From an uncultured Prevotellaceae bacterium (GTDB lineage: Bacteria > Bacteroidota > Bacteroidia > Bacteroidales > Bacteroidaceae), in contig CAMVJU010000015.1 of NCBI GenBank assembly GCA_947167935.1, positions 1 through 39,729 of the forward strand: a DNA stretch of 39,729 bases. Reading direction: 5' to 3'. Each line of letters starts with the position of its first letter. Position 1 is the first letter of the stretch. The notes under the pieces are model-generated. The model saw only the letters and a list, made by a program, of their open reading frames with translations. It was not told the DNA's origin and made no database searches. Both the position numbers and the translations under genes were made by a program. Below, piece by piece: positions 20,149 to 28,580 of this stretch.

Positions 20149-22167
20149 ATGAAAAAGTTTAAGGACAATAACATTTTTCTCTTGTTGACTGCTGCCATAA
20201 TCATGTTGACGGGCTGCAGCAAACCCATGGATTTGTATGATGAGGAAGCCCAGACGAAGATTAACGCCGTGAAGCTTTTGGGTCCCATCGATTCGCGTCA
20301 TGACTGGAGCACCATTTATCAGGGCACCGTTACCGTTAATGCCAATGCTGGGCTTGACGACATTGTGAAGGTGCAGATCCTGACCGAGCCGCCATTCTTC
20401 AATTCAGATGCCAAAGTGCTTAACGAGGCTGCTGCGAAAAAGGGCGACAAGGTGACCATCAAATACGATGCCCCGAAGACCAGCACGCAGCTGGTGGCTG
20501 CATGCGTGAGTAGCAAGGGAGCCTACTATATCCAGGTGTTCAAACCTGGCGATGCGGAGGTGAACTTCGTCCAAGCCAAGTCACGTGTAACCAGGGCTTC
20601 GGGCAGCGAGGCTCCCAACATCACCTCTATCAAGTTGTCAGCTCCCCACAAGACGTTCAATGCCCTGCGAACTGAGGCTGGAGCGACTTGCGTCATCAAC
20701 GGCACCACCTATAATTTATGGGCAGATGGCACTTGGGCCAACGACCAGGTGTGGCAGCCTGCTGACGGCAACACCTTCGACAATGGTTGGAAGATGGACA
20801 CCGAGAAGAACAGAGGCATCATCTACCGTGACATCGAGGGATTTGAAGATGGTGAGTTGGAGAACATCCAAGCCATTACCGAGGCATTCCTCTACAAGAA
20901 ATCCAACGACCAGTACTCCGTTAACGGCAAGAAGAACAATATCAGGTTGATTCGTGAGAGTGCATACTTCACCCTCAACAACAACTACCTGATTACCGAC
21001 GGTGCAAATCCCGTGACGCTCATACCCATTCAGACTTACACCACGGAGTTCAAGTGGAACCACATCTACTACTATTATTTTAAGCCGGAGAACATTCCCG
21101 CTGGCATGAGCGAGGTGGACTACATCAAGCAGCTGCCGAAGTATAAGGCCATCCAGGTAGAGCGCGCCTCCACTACTGCAGCCAGCAATGCAGGTTCATT
21201 CTTCCGCAACAAGGAATTCCTGTTGCCCTTCTACGGCGACGGTACTCCCATCGAGGGTGAAAACACCGCTAGCGCCATCTTCCCCAAAGGATACAAGGTG
21301 GGCTTCATGAACATGAAGCACGAAGAGAACAAATGGAACATTGATAACTGCAAATATGGTTGCACCTATGGCGACGGACGTCTGAACTACAACGTCAACC
21401 ACATCAAGGGCCACTACCTCACAGCCATGGACAAGAGCATCGGTGGCTCCACGCAGGAGGGTATGCAGTTTGAAGATCCGCGTATCGCCATCTTTAGTGC
21501 CAACGGCAAGACATACATGTGTTTCGAGGATGGTGCAGACTGCAACTTCTGCGACATGATCATTGAAGTGGGTAGCGGCACGGACATCGTGGAGGAGACA
21601 CCACAGCCGGAGGCAAAGGTCTACACCATGTGCTTCGAGGACGAACCGAATACAGCCGACTACGACATGAATGACCTCGTGCTGCAGGCTATCCGCATCA
21701 AAGACACGAAGATTCAACTGTCTATCGTGGCCTGCGGAGGTAACGACGAACTCTGGATAAAGGGACTCGGCAGTAACTCCAGCATGGCAGCCAAAGAGAT
21801 TCATCAACACTTTGGCATCGATGCCGGCGAGGCTTTCATCAACACACAAAAAGGCAAACAATGGGTTAATCCCTATTCAGAAGTCATTACTGTCGACAAG
21901 TCTTTGAGCATAGTGGATTTCCTTAAAGGCATCACGGCATATAATGCCACTACCAATAATACGATAGGTATGCCGAAACAGGGAGAAGCACCTTTCGCCA
22001 TTATTATTCCCGAAAATTTCCAATGGCCATTGGAGGGACATCGCATCTCAAGCGCCTATTCGACTTTCCTGAATTGGGTTCAGAACATGAACCAGTCAGG
22101 CGACTGGTATCTCAATGGCAATGCTGATAATCTTTATCCTATTGATCAGCTTCTGAGTAATAAGTAG
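20149..22167 (+). CDS. Large surface lipoprotein with two FED-x-D motifs (LruC/DUF4842-like)
   Basis: A 672-residue lipoprotein: hydrophobic signal and lipobox LTGC with Cys23. It is probably exposed on the cell surface. The most recognisable part is MCFEDEPNTADYDMNDLVLQ near 495-513, the signature of LruC/DUF4842-type domains, whose acidic cluster is thought to bind calcium. An earlier segment (from Phe459, FEDGADCNFCDMIIEV) is a second, diverged copy. The first 150 residues look like an immunoglobulin-like module. Enzymatic residues were not recognised. A binding or adhesion role is an inference. It stands alone with its own promoter and terminator. Confidence 0.72.
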   Translation: MKKFKDNNIFLLLTAAIIMLTGCSKPMDLYDEEAQTKINAVKLLGPIDSRHDWSTIYQGTVTVNANAGLDDIVKVQILTEPPFFNSDAKVLNEAAAKKGDKVTIKYDAPKTSTQLVAACVSSKGAYYIQVFKPGDAEVNFVQAKSRVTRASGSEAPNITSIKLSAPHKTFNALRTEAGATCVINGTTYNLWADGTWANDQVWQPADGNTFDNGWKMDTEKNRGIIYRDIEGFEDGELENIQAITEAFLYKKSNDQYSVNGKKNNIRLIRESAYFTLNNNYLITDGANPVTLIPIQTYTTEFKWNHIYYYYFKPENIPAGMSEVDYIKQLPKYKAIQVERASTTAASNAGSFFRNKEFLLPFYGDGTPIEGENTASAIFPKGYKVGFMNMKHEENKWNIDNCKYGCTYGDGRLNYNVNHIKGHYLTAMDKSIGGSTQEGMQFEDPRIAIFSANGKTYMCFEDGADCNFCDMIIEVGSGTDIVEETPQPEAKVYTMCFEDEPNTADYDMNDLVLQAIRIKDTKIQLSIVACGGNDELWIKGLGSNSSMAAKEIHQHFGIDAGEAFINTQKGKQWVNPYSEVITVDKSLSIVDFLKGITAYNATTNNTIGMPKQGEAPFAIIIPENFQWPLEGHRISSAYSTFLNWVQNMNQSGDWYLNGNADNLYPIDQLLSNK

Positions 22168-22192
22168 AAAACAATCCTACCATATCATCAAC

Positions 22193-22231
22193 AAGGATTG
22201 CAGCACAGAATAGCGCTGCAATCCTTTTTTT
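22193..22231 (+). terminator. Intrinsic terminator of the surface lipoprotein gene
   Basis: Perfect 12-bp stem (22193-22204 with 22215-22226) followed by a T-run to 22231. It lies 25 bases past the stop codon. Confidence 0.92.
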
Positions 22232-22276
22232 ATAAATAATTAAGCCAAAAAAGAATGTTAATTCATATATCTTTTG

Positions 22277-22284
22277 TACCTTTG
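22277..22284 (+). promoter_or_regulatory. -7 element for the methylmalonyl-CoA gene set
   Basis: TACCTTTG, 32 bases before the ATG at 22317, matching TAnnTTTG. The -33 region is weak. Confidence 0.55.
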
Positions 22285-22316
22285 CACAAAATTTAAGCTT
22301 AAACTTTAAATACATT

Positions 22317-22727
22317 ATGAAAATTTCGCACATTGAGCATCTGGGCATTGCTGTCCAGAGCATTGAAGAGAGCCTGCCCTTTTTCACTGACGTGCTGGGC
22401 TTGGAGTGTTATGCAACAGAAGTAGTTGAGGACCAGAAAGTGAAGACCGCTTTCCTGCGCTGCGGCGAGGTGAAGCTGGAACTGCTGGAGCCCACATCAC
22501 CCGAAAGCACTATCCAGAAGTGGCTCGACAAGGGCAACAAGGGCGTTCACCATGTAGCTTTCTGCATTGAGGACGGCGTAGCCAACGCATTGGCTGAGGT
22601 CAGCGAGAAGGGCGTTCGCCTCATCGACCAGCAGCCCCGTAAGGGTGCCGAGGGTCTGAACATTGCCTTCCTGCACCCGAAGAACACCTGTGGCGTCCTC
22701 ACCGAGCTCTGCGAACACCCGGAGTAA
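22317..22727 (+). CDS. mce: Methylmalonyl-CoA epimerase
   Basis: A 136-residue vicinal-oxygen-chelate enzyme interconverting (S)- and (R)-methylmalonyl-CoA in the succinate-propionate pathway. Metal ligands expected for the family are present: His8 (IEHLGIAV), His79 (GVHHVAF), Glu130 (LTELCE), and an acidic residue near 55 (KLELLEP). It is separated from mmdA by 88 bases filled with a hexamer repeat. It works with the B12-dependent methylmalonyl-CoA mutase, which is not in this window. Confidence 0.95.
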   Translation: MKISHIEHLGIAVQSIEESLPFFTDVLGLECYATEVVEDQKVKTAFLRCGEVKLELLEPTSPESTIQKWLDKGNKGVHHVAFCIEDGVANALAEVSEKGVRLIDQQPRKGAEGLNIAFLHPKNTCGVLTELCEHPE

Positions 22728-22735
22728 GCATCGTG

Positions 22736-22806
22736 ATAACGAAAACGAAAACGAAAACGAGAACGAGAACGAAAACGAAAACGAGAACGTAATAACGAAA
22801 TAACGA
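22736..22806. repeat. AACGAAA/AACGAGA repeat between mce and mmdA
   Basis: Eight hexamers of the GAAAAC/GAGAAC type run from 22741 to 22788 and pass into ATAACGA words just before the mmdA start. The ATAACGA word also forms the 31-base repeat at 4759. The array makes a purine-rich, unstructured leader. Confidence 0.85.
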
Positions 22807-22815
22807 AACATAACA

Positions 22816-24381
<1,566 letters not shown>

Positions 24382-24387
24382 CAGACT

Positions 24388-24540
24388 ATGAAAACAAACG
24401 AAGTTTATGCTGCCATCGCTCTTGCCCTGCACGAGCACTTCGGCAACAACGTTCACGATGTGGAGCCCGGTTTCATTACCATCAAGGAGCATCCCACACA
24501 GTGGAACGGCTATGCTCAGACCATGACAGCACACCCTTAA
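24388..24540 (+). CDS. 50-residue protein between mmdA and the biotin carrier (possible MmdD/E-like small subunit)
   Basis: A 50-codon gene 6 bases after mmdA and 11 bases before the biotin-carrier start, on the same strand. It opens MKTNEVYAAIALALHEHFG and ends TMTAHP. The first 20 residues form an amphipathic helix like the C-terminal helix of the delta and epsilon subunits of sodium-pumping decarboxylases (the Veillonella MmdD/MmdE type), which hold the complex together. That likeness is an inference from pattern and position. Close packing on both sides makes it a real gene despite its size. Confidence 0.75.
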   Translation: MKTNEVYAAIALALHEHFGNNVHDVEPGFITIKEHPTQWNGYAQTMTAHP

Positions 24541-24551
24541 ATCACGAGAAC

Positions 24552-24989
24552 ATGAAAGAATATAAGTATACCATCAATGGCACGAAGTACGAGGTAGCCA
24601 TCGGCGACATCGAAGACTGCAACGTGACCGTCACCGTCAACGGTGAAGAATACAAGGTGGAGATGGAGAAAGCCGCCGAGCCTGAGAAGAAGAAACCCGT
24701 GCTGGGCAAGCCCGCCGCTGCAGCTGAAAATGCGAGCGAGGGAGCTGCCGTTGCAGACAAGGCTGCCGTCAACAAGAACAACGCCATCAAGGCCCCGCTA
24801 CCCGGCGTCATTACCGACATCAAGGTAGCTGTGGGCGACGAGGTGCAGGCTGGCGACACCGTCATAGTGCTCGAGGCTATGAAGATGGCCAACGCCCTGC
24901 AGGCCGAGAAGGCCGGTAAGGTCACCGCCGTCTGCGTGAAGATCGGCGAGAGTGTCATGGAAGACGATGCCCTCGTGGTCATCGAATAA
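24552..24989 (+). CDS. mmdC: Biotin carboxyl carrier protein of methylmalonyl-CoA decarboxylase/transcarboxylase
   Basis: A 145-residue biotin carrier. The N-terminal 40 residues (YTINGTKYEVAIGDIED) form a small beta-domain, an Ala/Pro/Lys-rich linker covers about 40-78, and the biotinyl domain runs 79-145 with the biotin-accepting Lys111 in EAMKM. The start at 24552 is chosen as the first codon of the conserved beta-domain; the longer frame overlaps the 50-residue gene. A membrane beta subunit (MmdB/OadB), which often follows in Bacteroidales, is absent here: a terminator comes next. Confidence 0.92.
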   Translation: MKEYKYTINGTKYEVAIGDIEDCNVTVTVNGEEYKVEMEKAAEPEKKKPVLGKPAAAAENASEGAAVADKAAVNKNNAIKAPLPGVITDIKVAVGDEVQAGDTVIVLEAMKMANALQAEKAGKVTAVCVKIGESVMEDDALVVIE

Positions 24990-25010
24990 GCCTCCTGCTT
25001 CCCCCAACTT

Positions 25011-25051
25011 GGCCGTGGTCAGCTCCTTCAAGGAACTGCACGGCCTTTTTT
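25011..25051 (+). terminator. Intrinsic terminator of the mce-mmdA-mmdC set
   Basis: GGCCGTG (25011-25017) pairs with CACGGCC (25039-25045), the stem continues inward with one mismatch, and six T follow (25046-25051). Located 22 bases past the biotin-carrier stop. Confidence 0.9.
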
Positions 25052-25088
25052 AGTTCGCCCGATTTACAATGAGGCTTTCCCACAAAAA

Positions 25089-25145
25089 TCCCAGCGCCTG
25101 GGACAAAAGTCCCAGCGCTTGGGACAAAAGTCCCAGGCCTTGGGA
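25089..25145. repeat. Three 15-base palindromes at a 21-base period
   Basis: Units TCCCAGCGCCTGGGA (25089-25103), TCCCAGCGCTTGGGA (25110-25124) and TCCCAGGCCTTGGGA (25131-25145) are separated by identical CAAAAG spacers. A degenerate fourth half (CTGGGA) follows. The 282-base gap 24990-25271 holds only the terminator, this array and the GH43 promoter. Confidence 0.9.
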
Positions 25146-25212
25146 TTTTCTGGGAAAAGCCCCTGTTTCAGTATAAGACAATTTGCAGAATAGCAACAAA
25201 ATATGTATTTTA

Positions 25213-25244
25213 TTTGGTGTTCTCAAGAATAGTTCGTATCTTTG
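25213..25244 (+). promoter_or_regulatory. Promoter for the tandem GH43 gene
   Basis: TTTG (25213-25216), 20 bases, TATCTTTG (25237-25244). A complete Bacteroidetes-type match, 27 bases before the ATG. Confidence 0.75.
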
Positions 25245-25271
25245 CAAAAATAATCATTTTCTTTAACAACT

Positions 25272-27263
25272 ATGAATATAAGCACAAAACTACTGGCCAC
25301 GCTGCTCGCTGTCTGCGCCGTATGCCTGACAGCCACGGCAGGAAAGAAGAAAACCGTAGTGCAGGAGCCACAAGACCCTAACGAGATGGTGGCTTACCTC
25401 TTCACCTATTTCAACAGCAACGCCCCTGAGGACGAGCAGATATGCTACGCCATCAGCGACGACGGCTACAACTTCACGCCGCTGAACCATGGTGCACCCG
25501 TCATCACCAGCGACACCATCGCCCTGACACAATGCGTGCGCGACCCGCACATCCTGCGCTGTGAGGACGGCAAGACGTTCTATATGGTGGCTACCGACAT
25601 GCGCTCTGCCCACGGCTGGAGCAGCAACCGCGGCATGGTGCTGCTGAAATCAACCGACCTCATCCACTGGCAGCACTCGACGGTGAACTTCCCCACCCGA
25701 TACACGAAGTCGTGGAAGAATGTGATCCGTGTATGGGCGCCTGAGACCATCTACGACCACAAGGCCAAGAAGTATATGGTCTTTTATTCCTTGCGCACCA
25801 GCGACCCAGGCTCTTTCGACAAAATCTACTATCAGTATGCCAACGAGGACTTCACCGACCTGGAGGGCGAGCCGCGCTGGCTCTTCGATGCGGGCAATGC
25901 CACCATCGACGGCGACATCGTCTACAACGAGGCCGACCAACTCTACCACCTCTTCTACAAGCAGGAGTCGGGCCGTGGCATCTATCAGGCCGTGGCGAAG
26001 AACCTGACCGACCGCTGGAAGATGCTCGACGGCAACGTGGAGCAGACCCGCGAGGCCGTGGAGGGTGTCGGCGTGTGCAAGGCCATCGACGGCAAGTCGT
26101 GGATTATCATGTACGACTGCTACGGCAACGGCCACTATCAATTCTGCAAATCAGAAGACCTGAAGACTTTCCAGTTTGTGCAGAACACGGAGATGAAGGG
26201 CAAGTTCACACCACGTCACGGCACCATCATCCCCATCACACGCGCCGAGAAGGAGCGCCTGCTGCATGAGTTCGGCAACTTTGCACAGCCTATCCTGCCC
26301 GGCTTCCATGCCGACCCTGAGGTGCTCTACTCGAATCAGACAAAGAAATACTACATCTACAGCACCACCGACGGCACACCTGGTTGGGGCGGCCACGACT
26401 TCAGCGTCTTTTCCAGCACCAACCTCAAGGACTGGACGGATGAAGGAAAAATGCTCGACGTGAAGGGCGACCAGGTGAAGTGGGCCACGGGCAATGCCTG
26501 GGCTCCGTGCATCATAGAAAGACCCACCCCCAACCCCTCCCGTGCGGGAGGGGAGTACAAATACTACTTCTACTTCTCGGCCCATAACCCGCAGTCGAAT
26601 CGTAAGGAGATCGGCGTAGCCGTCAGCGACAGTCCTACAGGGCCCTTCGTCGATAGCGGTGCTCCCATCATCACCGATGCCGACCGTCCTTCAGAGGCAC
26701 GCGGCGGACAGGCTATCGATGTCGACGTGTTCAAAGACCCGAAATCAGGCAAATACTATCTCTACTGGGGCAATGGCTTCATGGCAGGTGCAGAGCTGAA
26801 CGACGACATGCTCTCGGTGAAGAAGGAGACCATTACCCACATGACTCCACAGGGCGGCACGTTGCAGACTTGGGCCTTCCGCGAGGGAGCCTACGTATTC
26901 TATCGCAAGGGCACGTACTATTTCCTCTGGAGTGTCGACGACACGGGCTCGCCCAACTACCACGTCTGCTACGGCACAGCGAAATCACCCCTCGGTCCTA
27001 TCACCATTGACGAGGAGAACTACCTCGTCATCAAGCAGAAGCCCGAGGACGGCATCTACGGCACGGCACACAACAGCATCCTGCAAATTCCCGGCAAGGA
27101 CGAGTGGTACATCGTCTACCACCGCATCAACAAGAACTACATCGACCGCCACTTTGCGCCCGGCATCCACCGCGAGGTATGCATCGACCGTCTGACCTTC
27201 GACAAAAAAGGACACATCGTTCCCGTCACGCCTACGCAGGACGGCCCTGCCCCATTGAAATAA
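25272..27263 (+). CDS. Exported protein with two GH43 catalytic domains
   Basis: A 663-residue exported enzyme made of two five-bladed propellers. Signal peptide about 1-23. Domain 1 (about 38-335) carries likely catalytic acids Asp91 (VRDPHIL), Asp215 (TIDGDIVYN) and Glu264 (EAVEGVGVCK). Domain 2 (about 338-660) carries Asp348 (FHADPEVLYS), Asp485 (AIDVDVFKDP) and Glu538 (FREGAYVFYRKG). Two active sites in one chain suggest two linkages in arabinoxylan or arabinan. Residues about 417-427 (PTPNPSRAGGE) are encoded by a 32-base GC-rich palindrome that splits a conserved WAPCIIER...YYFYFS strand pair of domain 2. It stands alone with its own promoter. Confidence 0.9.
   Translation: MNISTKLLATLLAVCAVCLTATAGKKKTVVQEPQDPNEMVAYLFTYFNSNAPEDEQICYAISDDGYNFTPLNHGAPVITSDTIALTQCVRDPHILRCEDGKTFYMVATDMRSAHGWSSNRGMVLLKSTDLIHWQHSTVNFPTRYTKSWKNVIRVWAPETIYDHKAKKYMVFYSLRTSDPGSFDKIYYQYANEDFTDLEGEPRWLFDAGNATIDGDIVYNEADQLYHLFYKQESGRGIYQAVAKNLTDRWKMLDGNVEQTREAVEGVGVCKAIDGKSWIIMYDCYGNGHYQFCKSEDLKTFQFVQNTEMKGKFTPRHGTIIPITRAEKERLLHEFGNFAQPILPGFHADPEVLYSNQTKKYYIYSTTDGTPGWGGHDFSVFSSTNLKDWTDEGKMLDVKGDQVKWATGNAWAPCIIERPTPNPSRAGGEYKYYFYFSAHNPQSNRKEIGVAVSDSPTGPFVDSGAPIITDADRPSEARGGQAIDVDVFKDPKSGKYYLYWGNGFMAGAELNDDMLSVKKETITHMTPQGGTLQTWAFREGAYVFYRKGTYYFLWSVDDTGSPNYHVCYGTAKSPLGPITIDEENYLVIKQKPEDGIYGTAHNSILQIPGKDEWYIVYHRINKNYIDRHFAPGIHREVCIDRLTFDKKGHIVPVTPTQDGPAPLK
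26522..26553 (+). repeat. GC-rich palindromic element, copy 1 (in frame in GH43)
   Basis: ACCCACCCCCAA followed by the palindrome CCCCTCCCG-TG-CGGGAGGGG. It encodes PTPNPSRAGG. It agrees with MetH copy 2 at 29 of 32 bases and with reversed MetH copy 3 at 30 of 31. Confidence 0.85.
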
Positions 27264-27265
27264 TA

Positions 27266-27297
27266 GAGGTGAGAGGTGAGTGGTGAGTGGTGAGAGG
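27266..27297. repeat. Heptamer array (GAGGTGA, reverse TCACCTC) in a convergent gap
   Basis: Units GAGGTGA, GAGGTGA, GTGGTGA, GTGGTGA, GAGG directly after the GH43 stop. The reverse complement TCACCTC is the unit inside metH at 34268. No terminator was seen in this 56-base gap. Confidence 0.85.
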
Positions 27298-27319
27298 ATA
27301 CCGAAGCAGGCAGACTGAC

Positions 27320-28546
27320 TTACTGGAAGAAATAGTAATACCAATACGTGCCGCGGAACTGTTCCTCGGTACGTATTTTTCTTTCCGACTGTTTGGGATA
27401 GATGGAGTCAGTGGCATGAAATTCCTGCCAACGATTCAGCATCAGCGAGTCGCTATATATAAATAATGTGTCGACGGCCTGCTGATAAAGTATCAGGGCC
27501 TCGCGGTAGTGGCGAGGCAGCGAGTCGGCTTCCATCTTGTAATACTGCGGCAGACAGACGACAAAGGTGTCGATGTGGCGGTCGATGAGCTGTCCCATCA
27601 GCCGATAGTCGCGCCAGGCCTGTGTGGCCAGGGTATCACGCTCGAGGGTATCCAGATACTGACTCACGGTAAAACGGTCGGCGAAGGCACTACGGCCTGT
27701 ATAGACACGGCCAGCCACACTATCGGGCTGCCAAGTAGAGTCGTTACGGGCCACGATGTCGTCAGGACTGATGCCAAAGTGTCTCCACAGCAGCGTGTCG
27801 GGCATCAGCAGCAGCGTACTCTTGCTGCCCTGCATAGGTAGCATGTCGGCACTGGTACCGCTGACAGCATATTCAAAGAGGTGGTCGGCCAACTGTCCTT
27901 TCTGCGACAGGGCGAAGATGCGCAACATGGTCAAGCTCTCGTCAGTCTCCAACGATCGCTCTCCCACACTCAGAACTTCGTCAATATCGCCTTCCATCAG
28001 CGCCGCCTCAGCATGAGCCTTGAAGTGCTGCACAGCATTGGTATTGCTCACCAGCGCCACGCCAATCATCATCAAGGCCAATTGCAAGAGGTTGATCCAT
28101 GTCACACGCGAAAAGAGTGCTACGGGTTTGCGACCCTCGTCACCGACAGATAACGTCTGCTTAGACAGCCATACTGCCCCACCCCACAGCACCAACACCA
28201 ATGGTCCTGCCCAGAGCCAGGCACCCCAGCGGAAGGGCGAGCTGACATACGACAGGAAGGCCAGCAACAGCATCGATGGGAAATAGGTCAAGGCATGGGT
28301 ACGCCGTGTCAGCCGTGTCATGGCGAATACCAGCAGGTGCAGACCGAAGAGTACTGATGTGCAGATGATGGCACCGACGGTACAGTTATAGTGCGTCTTT
28401 CCGCCACTCAAGCCATGCTGGGCAACGGCTAGCATATCGCCCTGGAAGGAATAGAGCCAGCAGAACGTAAACGACAAGAAGGCGAGGGCGCACACCACTC
28501 TCAAGATGACGGCACCCTCGTTCCTATGTTTATCGCGATATCTCAT
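27320..28546 (-). CDS. Integral membrane protein with large C-terminal domain (DUF6057-like)
   Basis: A 408-residue inner-membrane protein. Hydrophobic segments at about 14-35, 57-78, 88-103, 108-127 and 149-168 suggest five spans, followed by a soluble region (170-408) that begins with TPR-like helices (ALMEGDIDEVLSVGERSLETD). The end is rich in aromatics (YWYYYFFQ). It resembles the Bacteroidetes DUF6057 proteins, whose function is not known. It lies 34 bases after glgB, so may share its transcript. Confidence 0.7.
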   Translation of the reverse strand: MRYRDKHRNEGAVILRVVCALAFLSFTFCWLYSFQGDMLAVAQHGLSGGKTHYNCTVGAIICTSVLFGLHLLVFAMTRLTRRTHALTYFPSMLLLAFLSYVSSPFRWGAWLWAGPLVLVLWGGAVWLSKQTLSVGDEGRKPVALFSRVTWINLLQLALMMIGVALVSNTNAVQHFKAHAEAALMEGDIDEVLSVGERSLETDESLTMLRIFALSQKGQLADHLFEYAVSGTSADMLPMQGSKSTLLLMPDTLLWRHFGISPDDIVARNDSTWQPDSVAGRVYTGRSAFADRFTVSQYLDTLERDTLATQAWRDYRLMGQLIDRHIDTFVVCLPQYYKMEADSLPRHYREALILYQQAVDTLFIYSDSLMLNRWQEFHATDSIYPKQSERKIRTEEQFRGTYWYYYFFQ

Positions 28547-28580
28547 TCTTGTCGTTTGGTTGATTAGTCATTTGACTAAA

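Noticed and set aside
25089..25145. CRISPR-like array
   Set aside because: The units are short palindromes with identical 6-base spacers. CRISPR spacers differ from each other and are about 30 bases long; no cas gene is present.
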